Shown here piece after piece: positions 1 to 12,699 of a DNA stretch of 64,000 bases. Position 1 is the stretch's first letter; every line of letters starts with the position of its first letter. The translations under genes were made by a program, and so were the position numbers. The notes under the pieces were generated by a model. That model was not told where the DNA came from. It saw nothing but the letters and a program-made list of their open reading frames with translations, and searched no databases. Source of the DNA: Fasciolopsis buskii (lineage: Eukaryota; Platyhelminthes; Trematoda; Plagiorchiida; Fasciolidae); assembly GCA_008360955.1 (NCBI GenBank), contig LUCM01001907.1, positions 62,001 to 126,000 of the forward strand, written 5' to 3'.

Positions 1-572
1 AGAGTGCTCATTGCAGATATTTCATGCATTTTCATTTGAAAGAGCTATCTGAAATGCTAAGTGAAATGTCACTAGGAAGCAGTTTCATTGCACACAGTAA
101 CGAGTAGGGTTTTAGGACCCACTCGTTTCTACTGATGATAGGTATTGAAAAGAGTTAAAACAATCGAACGCAAATAGCTCGAGATACGGCCAAATTGGCA
201 AAAATGTACACCCGAATATTGGAATCAGTAGACTACAGATTCCCAACTTGTGACTTATTACATGTTACTGTTTACCCGAGGCACCCTGAGGAATCACTGG
301 CAATGGAATCCGCACAGTCTCATTCTCAAACTATTCCTGGATTACTCGACAGTTATCTCGAAACGGTTTTAAGAAGTGAGTAGCCTTGATTTCGGAATGA
401 ATGTCTCCATGCCTAGGAATGAACCAAAGAGCATCTGGTGACTATTTTCATCCGGCCAGATGGTGAAACCTACCTGCTCTATTTGTGTGTACGCTTGTTC
501 AGTACAGATTCGACTGTGTAACGCTATCATTTGAGTAGCACTCAAACAGTGTTCTTCATCTCTGTCGTCCAC

Positions 573-578
573 TTTATT
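573..578 (-). terminator. Polyadenylation signal AATAAA
   Basis: Canonical AATAAA read on the minus strand, 27 nt past the TGA of the candidate terminal exon at 605-688. The spacing suits a short 3' UTR. Confidence 0.4.
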
Positions 579-604
579 CCCTCGCAGAGTTATGCGTGAG
601 TATA

Positions 605-1287
605 TCAACATGTGCTTGGGCACATGTCCATCCTCTCTTTGACTTTGAGACGAGTTTGCTCCAGAAAAGTAAGTTTCAAAGCCTTCTTCTAAGAACACAA
701 CGGAATGACAACGCGGTACTCAGTGTACAATAGAAATGATACCACCTGTCACAACATATTGGCGATAGACAGCGCGCACGCACATATGCATGCTCTGAAG
801 CTTGTTCGTTTACAACTGTGGGTAAACAAATATCAGAATCACATCACTCCACGCCAAAAGCACGTTGCCGTCCGATTTGGCTTATTCATGAATGTAAGCT
901 CAGTTTGTTAGACGTATCACGGAAAATACGCCATAAGGTTATCTTTGGGTTTTTGTAGGCATGTCAATTTTTGTGTGAATTAATTCTTTTAACTTCATCA
1001 TCTGCTGGTATAAAGCTGCCGGGATACTCTGAAGATAGCTGTTAACAAATAAAAATTTGACGAGTAGTTAATCCGCAACGTGTTTTCCCTGTTAGTAGAA
1101 CAAAGTGGCTAGAAGTAATTCGTGTTGCTTCAAACTACCATTGATTTTAGAAACTTACTTTTCTAATCGTTACATCCGCGCAGCTTTCGCAAGGATCCAA
1201 TGTGCCTAGTATTTCCAGTAAAGCGCAAAGGACTGCAGAGCTCAAACAGTCCAATATTTGTTCTATTCGTACTTCAATTTGACGAAG
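605..1287 (-). CDS. Probable last two exons of an unidentified gene (partial)
   Basis: Two minus-strand exons can be joined. Exon 1287-1159 has a strong acceptor (pyrimidine run, CTAAC branch-like motif, then CCTAG), 43 open codons rich in L, I and E (begins LRQIEVRIEQILDC, ends ADVTIRK), and the donor AAAA/GTAAGT. Exon 688-605 has the acceptor TTGTGTTCTTAG and continues in phase 0 as KKALKLTFLEQTRLKVKERM, reaching TGA at 607-605. An AATAAA follows 27 nt later. The first exon looks like an amphipathic helix, possibly a C-terminal coiled coil; I do not recognise the family. Oddity: the terminal exon is also open in a second frame as far as 369, with a possible donor CAG/GTAGGT at 473, so a different join is possible. 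Upstream exons were not found. Splice sites and open frames are seen in the sequence; gene status is inferred. Confidence 0.45.
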
Positions 1288-4244
1288 CTAGGTCCGTTAG
1301 GGGAGAAAACATGATTCGGGCTAGAAAATTCATCATCATTCACTGGAAAACTATCGTGCAGTACGGAAATCAGACTAGACGACGTGTTTTTATCATTTTA
1401 TTTCGAGCAGTCTTCGTTTTGTCAGTATGAGCCGTTTACTCATGACCCACCGCCGTTTGACACCAAACCCATTCTACACCATTTGACTCGGGCTTCATTA
1501 AAAACTTGCAGTCCTTTAACCGAGTCTTCAGTATCTTATGTGTTTTGCACAATTGTTTATCGTCGACTCCAGTCGTTTAGTGCCAACACAGGAAACTCAG
1601 CTGCACTGCTCCATATGAGTGAGGCATTGAAAAAATTCCAATAAGAAGACATTTACATTGCTTTATTTTTGTACTGATGTTCTAATACAGGAAAAACCGC
1701 TTTGCTGAAAATATTACAGCAAAAAACGGGATGCCCAGAATGATTTAACGGCAAGGACGAATCAATAGAATATTCTCCAACTAATCTATGTTGCAGAATT
1801 CGACACCACCAAAGAGATCAACTGTGCAGCACTCAATCACTTCGCTTTCTCATTAGGTTATCAGGCTAGGCAACAATGAGCCTCCTAAAATGTCAATCAT
1901 GTCATCATTATGAACGAAAAAATAGCCGGCCAGTGAAGATGCGAGACTCCGTGTGTCCTTGGTCACCATAACTGTTAGTTAACTTAACTAACGATTTGTT
2001 TTGCACAATTGAATATCCAAGATATCCAAGTTTGACGTGTGCCGCAAAATCATCATGTTGCTCAAGAGCGCTGGGGCAGAATAGGAAGTTGTACATATCA
2101 GGTAGACAGTATCCGTCGAAAGCAGTAGAATGGCATCAGTTTCTGCGTTGGCTCTCCAGAACCCTTAAAGTGCATGCTCGTAGTCTACTCGCACGTCCCC
2201 AACCCATCGCAAAACAGTGTTCCAATGACCAAATGCGTATCCGCCGTGTTTGTAGTTAAAAGTATTCGCGGTTGTCGTTCCGAATATGGTTATGATAAAA
2301 TACTTTATGCTTGAAATGAACTATGTATCATCTAAATTCCGACACAGGAATTGTGTTCAAATGGTGCATCTTGCGTTATCACATGATGACAAACTATGCA
2401 TCAGCAGGAAATATTTTCAGATGGCCAAAAACTGAGATTGTCCACTCAGACATTCTGTTATTGCACAGGGAGGTGCACCGTAAATGAATTCACAAACCCA
2501 GTTGCTTAATTCCTCTTAATGGATGAACGACAGTTTGGGTTCCTTGTGATGAACGTCCTTTCTACCGGTGATGAATGGCCGCTCACTATGGATTTATCAG
2601 CCTGATTGAATGTCTTTAGGGAAAACTCTCTCAAATGCTGGAGCACTAGGCCAGCGATACTTCGAACACATCGGAAGATTCGCTAGAGGAATAAATGTGA
2701 TTATGATGTGTTGGGAGTCATAGGTGAAGGATAGCATAAGGATAAAAAATCTTTATTTAGTATTGCTAAAAAATGGATTATAAAGGTCGTCCTTTAAAGT
2801 GCTTCAGTTTGATGAAGCTGGGGTGTAGCAACAAAGCTGAATTACAAGTACATGTTTGTGATGAGTCCATGCGTAAGTCACGTGATGTGGTCCGATGCAT
2901 CTGCGCGCTATTCTGTTTAGACAATTTAACCATGAGAGCCGTGGCGACAGCCTGCAGCGAAATCCTAGTATTCTCTCCGTTAGCTGTAAACGTAACTCGT
3001 AACCGTGTCCTTTCCGTTGTAGTCTTCTCGATATGTTCGTATGCATAGCTTGGGTTGGAACCATCTTAGTACCCAATCCGTATCTGATCAGCCTAGGGGT
3101 TGACCGAATTTCGTATACTAGTTGCAATTCGAAATACTATACGGGTCTCACCAGTTCACGCAGCATCCTGATCACTGTTAATGATATGCGGTGCGAAAAT
3201 CGAATATCCTCGATAGTAGCTCCAGTCAGTTGAATTCTGCTATGAAATAATTCAATTATATATTGACGGATCGAAGTTGCATCGTCTGCAAAATATCAGA
3301 AAAACAGCTGAGCTAAGGAATACATTTGTTTCACAGTTTCTTCCAAACCCATTCAATTTTATGGCGATTAGTGAATGAAACCTTGCCTTGCATGATCGCG
3401 GATACGGCTGTCCATTTTGAATTCACTTCAATGGAATTAAGACGTAAAAATTTCAATTAGTTACAAAACTAACAAATACTTAAAAGTGCATGATAATGAA
3501 GACTGGCTTGTTCAGTATACTTACTGGGATGTGTGTATACAAAATGGACGCGGTCGATGTATAGTGTTCAATAACAAATTTGTGTTACTTCTCCCCTGTG
3601 ATATTCCGGGAGTGTAGCAGACATGCCTTAAATTGTTTCACAATGTGAAACAAACGCTCTCTTTAGTATACCATTTGTGTAATGATGTCCAGATTATTCA
3701 TCAGTGGTTCGCAATCTAAACTGCGGACAAACCAAACCCATTGGGCAAATATTTCGGCTTAAATACTGCGATCTCGTCAACCTGACATTTTGCGAGGAAC
3801 TGATTTATTGTTAATAAAAACTACATGTCGTATAGTTCTCCCGAAACGGGAATCAATAACAGTGTATGTGTTGAAGTTCTGCTAGGTTCTTACAATCTTA
3901 GAAATGCCTCATAAAGGTTTGGTATTTCGAAGTAGATAACTGTTATGGACGTTACCATTTATGGAATTCGTGGACTTGAACGAATTGAAGCCGAGCCTTT
4001 GTGAAACATGCACAGCCCAAATGAAAAATGATAAAGTGAAACGAAATCGAAAAAGCCGAAATCGAACAAATGCTTGCTGAGACTGGGAGAATGGAAACTT
4101 ATTCGGGTCGCTTAACGGCTATCTGCAACGTAACTAATCGGAGACTGCAAAATTGGACTCTGTGGATACAATTTTATTGCGCTGTATATGAAAGCAGTAG
4201 CACAGTTGCCGACTCCACATGCACCTGCCGGATTAATTTTTTGA
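1288..4244. other. No assignable gene or repeat
   Basis: Only short chance-length frames occur here. One minus-strand segment (about 1442-1610) is open for about 55 codons and has a protein-like composition, but its acceptor is poor and its phase does not fit the exon at 1159-1287, so it was not called. Confidence 0.4.
1974..1992. repeat. Perfect 19-nt palindrome
   Basis: Nine-base arms GTTAGTTAA and TTAACTAAC are separated by one base. It could form a cruciform or be a dimeric protein site; a chance occurrence in a 64-kb window is also plausible. Confidence 0.5.
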
Positions 4245-4266
4245 ATATATATATATATATATATAT
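4245..4266. repeat. (AT)11 microsatellite
   Basis: Uninterrupted AT dinucleotides between unique flanks. Confidence 0.95.
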
Positions 4267-6560
4267 CACGTAGTAAATTAGAATGCCTAAGAAATTTCAT
4301 AGCATGAAATTTTGATGAGCAAACCTGAATTGACAACGTGGTTAGCACCAATCCAATCAGCTAATACGCTCCGATCAATCCTGTACAAGCGATGGAAAAA
4401 ATAAATGATGTATTGATCAGTTTTCCAGGGACGAAAGTTAAACCGAGTCCGATGTGGGATGAAAATGGCGGCCACCGAAACGCACGTCCGACTATGACTC
4501 TATATTCATGCATTAAATTTCCATTTTACTTTTCATGTAGTACAAGTTCATCGTTGGTCCAGATCAATACATACGCGCACAGAATGGTAGAAACAAATAC
4601 AAAAGGCTAAACTTGTAGGGGAAAGCCCACCCCGTGTATAGACTGGTCACCGTACTATTCACTTAACAAAAGAGTCATGCACTACGCTCCAGTCCAACTG
4701 CCGTAGTTAGCCTTTTGTACAACAGCATCGTTCACACATGTGCGTGAGTGCGTGTGCTTGCTAGAGTGCGAATGTGTCTACGGGTTGCGATCTGTTTGAA
4801 AGCTGAGGAACATGTCAACATGTTAAAACTTGAAGTTCAATTCATCATTATCACCGTCCTGCCGACATCAGTCAGTGTCAGACGGTGTTCCTTGAGGCCT
4901 TCAATGTATGGTAAACTGCACCGAGAGCTGCACGAACGACGTCTTTGTCTAATAAATGTTGACCACCCTAAGCGAGGAAGGCAAACGACCAAGGAGACAT
5001 TGCATGTGCACTACCACACTATCACAGTCAATAAGGACTCGCATAGGATCCGCAACATCCACAATGGTACTTTTTCTGGTTGCTCAGAGCGCAATGGTTG
5101 ACGTATCTTGTTGTATGAAATGTTTGGTTCAATCGACCACTGGCGCACCACGCCAAATATCAGGACAAACTTCGGGACTATGACCGGGCGAATAATTGCG
5201 AAGTAACGCTGGACACTGGATTCAACTCGTTACTGTAGACGGTCTTATTGCAAAAACAACGAAGAACACCTGCTGTGGAGTTATGATTACCTATATAATT
5301 GGCATGCAAAGAGCAATGTGCAGTTCTTCTCAAAATAAGCACTAACTCAAAAACTGACTAGCTGTCTGACAGGCTGACTACTTCAATCACTTTTTCTCAT
5401 ATCTTTTGTGCTTTTGAAACAGTCCAAAATAGAGGCAAGATTGATAGAGGCTAGTAGTGAGTTTCCAGTGCAATTAAAATGATATGATAATGTATACCTT
5501 CAAAACTGAACTCTTAAATAGACGGATAGCTTCATGAACAGTGATGATCAGGATACTAATTAGAATCACTATTATCATGACTGTTAGCCTCTACTCCCAT
5601 TTTCGTTTCTGCTTGTCTAGTGCACACGATTTCGGGAAGTAAGCTGCGGCAACTGCACCGCCGGCAATTTTCCTGGATTTATTCTTCTTTGCTTTCAGTA
5701 GAAACGGCTTACAGCCATCGCTCCGGGACTGCGTCTTAGTTCCGATCCAATAGCTGGTCAATGCTGACGACTGCCAAAAAAAATGGAACAGCACCTTAGT
5801 GCCCCCCTGGATTACTATTTATGAATTTGGTGTTGATTTCAAATGATGAACAATTTTCTTGAAAATGATATCCCCAAGGCTATTGTCTCTTAGGGATGGC
5901 AGTGATTGCTGTCAGTCTGTTGGCTTGTATGCGTTTTCGTAGGTATTTTGAGCGAAGGGTTCCCATGCCCATGCTTTTACTGAGCTTCCAAGAAAGGTGC
6001 CTTGTATATGTATTGATGCATTGCGTAATTAGAACCATTCGTGAACGATCATTATATGGTCTCAACTCTTTACGTTGATAGAAATCCGGGACGTTAGTGT
6101 ACTATGTGAAACTAACATGTGCACGTGTATTTGGGTATCGAATGTTGTAACAAGCTGACTTACCGTTCTTCAGAATGGAGATTTTGTGTTTTGTAAACTA
6201 ACAGCTTTAGTCAGGCTGAACAGTCGAAGTTAAGACAGAGAAAAAGGGGGTGGAGATATCGGAACAACCGTTCCCTTATTATGTTGCTTGCATTAGCCAC
6301 ACGCGCACATACATATATCATCAGCGAACTGCACTCATCAAACACCATCAACACTAACACCATCACTAACGCCATCACCATCATCCAAGCGGCGAACACT
6401 ATTGTTTGATGTAGTAGGAGGGTTCGATGCTTCGCCTGTCAGCTGGGAATGTACTTCACTGGTACAACCCCCCTTCCCATAATATAGTACCGAGCCTGAC
6501 ATGGTCGACTGTTCGTCCTAAAGCTTTTGTCGACCCCTAACCCGCACCCACCCACCTTCA
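4267..6560. other. No assignable gene or repeat
   Basis: Overlapping short frames around 4748-5183 and 5591-5794 are open but lack a recognisable domain or paired splice signals. Nothing else was recognised. Confidence 0.4.
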
Positions 6561-6584
6561 ACACACACACACACACACACACAT
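6561..6584. repeat. (AC)12 microsatellite
   Basis: AC dinucleotide run following a CCCACCC-rich segment. Confidence 0.95.
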
Positions 6585-7088
6585 ACATTTCCAAAACGGC
6601 TAAATACGATCTCCGAACACGTGCCAAGGATGTGTTCCGTCTGGATATGTGAGTGAAGAGATTCTCAACACGTTAGACAGTATCACAGAGGCGGAGCAGT
6701 GGGGCTGACGGCTTTAGCCTGAATCCTACCTATCAAAGCGGCTAAAATGCGGTGTTTCCCAACATCTTGACTGACTAACCAGTTCGACCTTCGTCGGTAT
6801 GCGTTCTAAATTGCTTTTCTCCTTTACCGCATGCGTGTGTGTTGTCTGGGCAGGAATGAATCCTTTTCTGGGGTCATAGTACGCCCAAGACCATCATGCC
6901 ACGAGGCTGTTCGTACCATCAACGTGTACAGCACACCCCGACCGAAGGGAGAACTAATGACAACCTGACCCACATACAAGGCTCACCTCAAATAGTCATG
7001 CCAACGTGCAATCATTCCGTTACTAATTAGGTTGTACATGCTCCACAATTGCTGATGTTCCAATCACCTTACCGGATGGCCGCTTCAG

Positions 7089-7284
7089 GAAAACTCAGAT
7101 GGTGGGATGTGTGCCAATTGTGACTGTAAACGCAGATTCGGTTCATACTTATTGAGGTATAGAACCACTAACCGCAGGTGCACAGCGGATAAGATGAAAA
7201 AGTCCTCTGGACCGCTAAACTTGGTTTATTTCACCACCGCGGAGTTGGGTTCACTCGTGCTCCATATCGCTGATGTTCATAATA
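7089..7284 (+). CDS. Candidate internal exon, product unknown
   Basis: An open segment of 196 nt lies between the acceptor CGCTTCAG and the donor AATA/GTAAGT. Translation starts ENSDGGMCANCDCKRRFGSY and continues basic and serine-rich, ending LVLHIADVHN; phase 0 in, phase 1 out. The CANCDC cluster could bind metal but matches no family that I recognise. If the splice acceptor is wrong, the ATG at 7107 could start it. No partner exon was identified nearby. Confidence 0.3.
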
Positions 7285-7825
7285 GTAAGTAGTAGAACGA
7301 GTAATGTTAACCTATTCACCTTTTCCATTTCGGATACAAAACCAAAGAAACACGAGGAGGAACACTTCAAGAAAAATTCAAACTGATGGATGGAAATGGC
7401 TTCCTAGGGAAGCAGACAAAGTCGATTTGGATCGCTTCCGTTACTTGTTTAATGCTCAGTACCGGAGAGAAGAACGATCAGTTTGATCTTTAGCCAAGAA
7501 TAAGCATTTTGCTGACTGCGTATCCACTCATCTTTTTCGCATACTTTTCACATACTTTTCACATACGTGACTTCCCTTGCCTAGACACGGTCCTTATTCT
7601 TCTGATGTTTGTACTGTCATAGATTAATCTGGTGCTTAGAACATGACAGACTATCTCCAACGCCATGTCAGGTTTCCACACAATACAGAACATCGACTCG
7701 ATTTAAGGGGTCGGGCTGAATGGGGAAATGTTAGGCTGCAATGTTTGACCGACTGACTGAAGGCTTTTGGTGTCCAACGTTCTTAAAAGAGCGACCAAGC
7801 GAAGAGCATATGCGCTTTTGAATAG

Positions 7826-7831
7826 GAGAGA

Positions 7832-7886
<55 letters not shown>
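7826..7886. repeat. (GA)30 microsatellite with one interruption
   Basis: A run of GA dinucleotides of about 61 bp with a single C interruption near 7844. It generates spurious RE/LS repeats in the reading frames crossing it. Confidence 0.95.
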
Positions 7887-7887
<1 letters not shown>

Positions 7888-7934
7888 AGGTCAGAAGTGC
7901 AGTTCAGTCCCAGCACGGGGTATCTCTATTATGC

Positions 7935-7936
<2 letters not shown>

Positions 7937-7964
<28 letters not shown>
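7937..7964. repeat. (TG)14 microsatellite
   Basis: TG run 50 bp downstream of the (GA)30 tract. Confidence 0.95.
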
Positions 7965-7965
<1 letters not shown>

Positions 7966-9857
7966 ATATGGGTAGTGTATACATGGCGTGTGTAATGAAA
8001 GAGGTCGTTGTTGGTTCTGAAATGCATGTTTTGACTGCGTTGACAACACCATTCTCCTTCCGGTTCCGCCTGGTTCTCATGATCAAAAGGGACCTTCAGT
8101 CACGCGTTCTAACAAATGATTTGCAAGGCCATCCTGCAGGTAGACTAGCGTAACGTGGTTAATAATGCGATCAGGTAATTCACACAAAATCACAGTCATT
8201 CTAGGCTAACGGGATTATTCCTTCAGGGCAATCTAATTTCCCAGGTTCTGATTCTGCCTTGAACAAGATTAGCCTCCGTTCACAAAATATTGGCCACTTA
8301 AAAGTAGTTTATAATATTACCGTTACTCCGGTACGGACATTTCCATTGAGCATTGCTCAACCGTTTCTCGAATGGGGCAAAAAGTGACCGTGGACTAGTC
8401 GATCCAACGAAGGCTTGGAAATAAGTTTAAAAGTCATAAGGTTTGAACATGAAAGTGAACGGCAGGAAATTTTTCCAGCTGTCGAAGAAGGGTAAGAAAC
8501 AGATATTCTTGCACAGGAACAAAAAAAAATATTGGTAATCCGCGGAGAATGTGCGGTGTATACTGTCATTTGTTAGTCTGGAAATAAATACACCCGCAAA
8601 CTGTAAAATCTTTGCTTATAATGAAAAAAACAGCGGGGATACCTGTGATTATTATGAGGGGAAAAATTTCAGCTAATTAAACTGATGGAGATAATTAGCC
8701 ATCGTGAATAAGGTTGCAAGAGATTGGGGAATAAAGTTCGGCACTTGCATTGGATATGTGTTTCCCAGTGCAAATGACAGAAAACAGCGTTTTCTAAATG
8801 CTGTCCAATTCTGTTTCAATAAATAAATTCGCTCGGTTATGAGCATCGAGGAAAGAGCATACAAAACAGCGAAAAAGAAGTATGTCCAGTTGATGAAATT
8901 CGAATCGTTGCATTCGCTTTCACCAGAAATGGTTTAATGTAAACACGATTGCCGCCTCAATGAGAAAAAAAGAGACTGCTTATAGAAAGGCGAACAATGT
9001 GATTTGAAGTCATGGCCATTTCAGCTAATTCATCTGCCACCAACTAGTGTATGTTTAACACAGACTGGCCTTAGTGATGTGCAAACTCAGTATACCAAAA
9101 AGAGGCATTAAATTGTATCGCACACAGAATATGAATCCAAATACCCTAAATTAAAGATCGCATTGGGTGTGTTAAACATATTGACCGATTTAGTCAAAAC
9201 TGACCATTCGATTATTCCACAACTTCAGATTGTCAGAGAGCGTAACACACCCTGTTATCGAACGATGTCGATGATGAGTTTGGTTAAAAATGGACTGCGT
9301 CCGTGAAAGAAATTGGGTAACCATATTCATAAGCACTTGCTTCATGAAGTCCGTTAAAATCGTCCGTATTCATGCACGAATACCAACTTATTTACTTGGA
9401 CGACACGATACATTTTGTCAACAATATAGTTCGGGACAGGCAGCTCGATGATCTCTATAGCAGTAAATGCCAGTGTGAATAATAAGCGATGAGCTGTTGA
9501 ACAAAATCTTGTGAGAATCGAAAAGGATTGTCAGTCACATTTGTTCCAAAGTTTGAGAACGAATTAATTTTAGCATTCATTCGATTACACATTGAATCGC
9601 CGAGCAGAATATGCTCGGACAAAGATTTGATTACTGAATTGGTTACGATAGTTACCACCTGCCTGATCACCTTTGGTCTTGACACAGTTCCTAATAATAC
9701 TACTACTAATAATAATGATAACATTAAGGGCATCATTTTCATTTTTTATATTAAAAAGTTTTCATTGTTACTTATTTCATAACGGCCGTATGACATTGCC
9801 AGGAAGAGGTTACGGTCACGATGGAAATGCCGAATAGAGAATTGAACGAATCAGGGG
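7965..9857. other. No assignable gene or repeat
   Basis: AT-richer sequence with stops in all frames. A short ACT/AAT-rich patch (about 9697-9720) is the only low-complexity feature seen. Confidence 0.4.
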
Positions 9858-9892
9858 GAATTCGAACCTCGGTTACCGACATCCATAAGCCA
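9858..9892 (-). repeat. Degenerate tRNA-like (Pol III box) fragment
   Basis: On the minus strand, TGGCTTATGGA resembles a tRNA A box and GGTTCGAATTC resembles a B box (one mismatch each). They lie about 13 nt apart, closer than in a working tRNA, so this would be a decayed SINE head with an internal deletion, or a chance match. Confidence 0.25.
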
Positions 9893-10946
9893 CAATTTTG
9901 AATTTTATACGTTTTCAAGTGTACAATATTTACCAAATGGGCAGTACTACTGGTTATGGGAGGTAACCTGCAGAAAACCGCACAGTGGTCCAAATGAACA
10001 CCAGTGGGTCGAATCAAATCAGTAAGCTCTAAAACTTGATACCTTCCGGTGTGAACGTTCTGCCTCGTTGCGTCAGACACCCCATCATTTGGTAACGTTT
10101 AATTCTCTTATATGAGTTTTCTGAGGATGAAGATTGAGTGAGTTAAAAACTTCAGTGATGAATTCTCTTCATTCTTCAGCCTGCACCATCGTACGGCTTC
10201 GTTGAACATGCAACGGCGTGTTGTCAACAAGATAACTGGTGTTACTCTGTACCTCATTTTTAATACCGACAAGTAATTAATCGGAATATCGAAATTTTAC
10301 TGTCTGTGCCATCTGGTTTTGTTTGTATTGTTTCTTCGATTTCAGTGTTGACTGTTTAGCCCTAGACGTTTAACATCCAGGAGTTCATGGCGCTTCTATG
10401 GATTCTGTTTTGAACTGAACAGCTTTTTAAAACCATACCTAGGTATGCATTGGCAATCACATTCGTTGACACACAGCTCCTGTGTATCAATAAATCCCCA
10501 CCATATCTGTCCCTACTCTACTTAGGATTTTGGTCGAAAAATCCGAAAATGTCATCGAAGTGGCTGGCAAAAATCTCTCTTCCATGCGCATGAAAGTTCA
10601 TGTATCTCACTGGGGCCTGTTATCGCGTACGCAATATAAGACATACTGATTGCCAACCCCATCATTAAGTCACAATTTCTGAGCATGTACTAGTTTTTGA
10701 GAAAGATCAGTTTTTCTGAGTTATCTCGAAAATATCTGAGAACTGATGTTTGATTTCAGCTGAAATCCAGTCGTATACGCATGCGCATGAATCGGTAATT
10801 GGGTTGGCGGCCCAAAGCCGGGCTTCATTTGGGCTAACATTATTGTCTGTCTGAAATCGACTGAAGACCTTGTTGTTTCAATTTCTATTTCCTAGTGACC
10901 TCACGTAATCAGTCGCTGGGCAACCAATCTAATCTCTTTTAAATAT
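9893..10946. other. No assignable gene
   Basis: A minus-strand frame of 102 codons spans 9772-10080 but covers the tRNA-like fragment above, so it is more likely repeat-derived than coding. The rest holds nothing that I recognise. Confidence 0.35.
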
Positions 10947-10952
10947 TTTATT
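10947..10952 (-). terminator. Polyadenylation signal AATAAA
   Basis: Minus-strand AATAAA downstream of the candidate terminal exon ending at 11107. It is 79 nt past the TGA at 11033-11031. Confidence 0.3.
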
Positions 10953-11030
10953 GTTCTGTTCATCTGCACGCAAGATGAACAATCCAACCAAACTCAATTG
11001 CAAACACAGTGGACACGTCCAGTCGATTGG

Positions 11031-11905
11031 TCAGTCGCGCCGCTTGTCAAAATTATTGGACTCTCGGAAATGAAAACCATTGTTGCTGTCATGATGAATG
11101 ACTGAGACTAGGCAGGAAAAGGAAAGAGGAAAATCGGAATCGTGACAGCAGTATCCTTTCTTGGCTAGCTGTTTTTCCCCCCGTTAGTTGCAATCAGTAT
11201 TATTAATTTTCATGCAAATATACCCTTTAGACAAGAAGGTGCTGGTGGTCTGAATACGCTTGGAAAAATTGACCGGAAAATAGAATCTAAATTGTTCGTA
11301 TGCTTTCCTCAATTGAAATACATCACCAGAAGGAACATTTTAAAGATGCGGGAATAACTTTACCGTTTCGTATTGAAATCAAATCCTTCGAGTCGTGGTT
11401 GTGGCGCAAACAGAAAGAGCTGAACAACGCACGGGAAAGGGATTTTTTCGTATTTTTTTAAAGCCCATCAGCCCATCGATAGCCAATCACGATATTAATA
11501 AACTGGAAAAGAAGTTTTCAAAAATGAATAACGATTTTTATTGATCAGGCCTGAAACTCAAAAATATGATACTTTCGGGTTTATCAACGACCACATTTGT
11601 TATCATAGCTTAAGTGCAATAGAACCAATTTGCTTTTCACCGTATGTTTTAAACAGCAGTCACACACTCAGTGTGATATGAAGCGGGTTTAAACAACATT
11701 TGTGGTTGGTTGGAAGCTGTTTAGTATTAGTGTCATTACAATACTGCTGACAATGTGCATTAGTTCCCGTTATTTTCATTTCTGACAGACTGGAACTGTT
11801 GTCCAGTACGAAATACAACTTCATGAAGATCCGGTTCGCATAATGGAAGAGAACCTCTGCTAGAAAATACTTACTTCCAAAGTAGATCTGCTCCGGCCCA
11901 TTCAT
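11031..11905 (-). CDS. Candidate two-exon small gene, product unknown
   Basis: ATG at 11905 begins a 31-nt coding segment (MNGPEQIYFG plus one base) ending in the strong donor GGAA/GTAAGTATT. A 767-nt intron would end in an excellent acceptor, a pyrimidine run and CCTAG before 11107. Joining in phase gives ISVIHHDSNNGFHFRE and onward to TGA at 11033-11031, 35 residues in total, with AATAAA after it. The terminal exon is also open in a second frame to TGA at 10996, so another upstream exon may be the true partner. No homology is recognised. The acceptor is the best-supported element. Confidence 0.25.
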
Positions 11906-12521
11906 TGATTTATACGAACTTCATGAGAGCAAAAAAGCGAGGTGAGGTTGAGTTGGATAAATGAACAAATATTGGCAGATGGATACATGTTCGCCTTTGA
12001 TCTGTTTCACATCGGTTGGGAAGCCGGTCGCACAAAATGGGGAATAAACTTAGCGGGAAATGAACATAAACTAGTATAGTCATACAAACCTCACTGATAC
12101 AGTCTGATACCCACGCCATGCGCACTCTCAACGATCCACAGCTTCGTTTCTCCTTAATTCGTTTGTGGGAATTTGTATGCTTGGTAGTCTGTGTGTTTGG
12201 GTGTTGACAGTTTCCGACTGTTCTCATTCATCTGCTCCGCCTCTTTCATAAGTGCGCAAATATTGACGTGCCTCACTCGTCCGGATTCACCGCTGTTCCC
12301 AGAGCAAAGATTGGGATGTGTGCCCGTGGTGGAGTGGGTCTCGGAATCAGGACGGCTTCCAAATAGGGTTTGCTTTTGGTTTTACCAAAGTTGATTGAAA
12401 TGTTCCAGTCGTCAAAAGGTGTGCGTTGCGTCTGTTCAGTGGCCGCAAAGTTTCAACTGTGTCATTTGGGGGAATTTGTTATTTTCCGACAGCTTTGTCA
12501 ATTTACCGCCGTCTGGCGGAA

Positions 12522-12686
12522 ATGGAGGGGGGAATAAAGACGAAAAGAAAACGATGCACATTTCGGAACCAACAATCTACAACCAAAGTCCAACCCAACA
12601 AAACACGACCAACGAAGCTTATGCTATCCATGGCCAAACAGTTTTACTTGGAAAGATCGCTGAACGATAACAATAAATTACGAAAG
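12522..12686 (+). CDS. Candidate first coding exon, basic N-terminus, product unknown
   Basis: An ATG in a favourable context (purine at -3, G at +4) opens 55 codons ending at the donor AAG/GTACGA, phase 0. The product is strongly basic: MEGGIKTKRKRCTFRNQQ, later AKQFYLERSLNDNNKLRK. It resembles the start of a DNA-binding protein, but no domain is identifiable. Sequence just upstream (about 12240-12500) has more CpG than its surroundings, as a promoter or 5' UTR might. Weakness: 55 open codons can occur by chance and the lysine/arginine run may only reflect a purine-rich patch, which on the other strand looks like a splice acceptor tract. Confidence 0.3.
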
Positions 12687-12699
12687 GTACGAAAGTGAA

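Noticed and set aside
369..698. 109-codon minus-strand frame
   Set aside because: It shares the acceptor at 688 with the candidate terminal exon, but the other frame joins in phase to 1159-1287 and has a stop and AATAAA; kept only as an alternative.
705..893. 63-codon plus-strand frame from an ATG to a donor-like AAT/GTAAGC
   Set aside because: No domain is recognisable and it lies next to a better-supported minus-strand gene end; left uncalled.
6165..6216. Minus-strand segment with a very good acceptor and the donor ACG/GTAAGT
   Set aside because: All three frames contain stops, so it cannot be a coding exon; at most a noncoding exon.
7731..8153. 128-codon frame with RE repeats and its antisense LS-repeat frame
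   Set aside because: Created by the (GA)30 and (TG)14 tracts; open on both strands.
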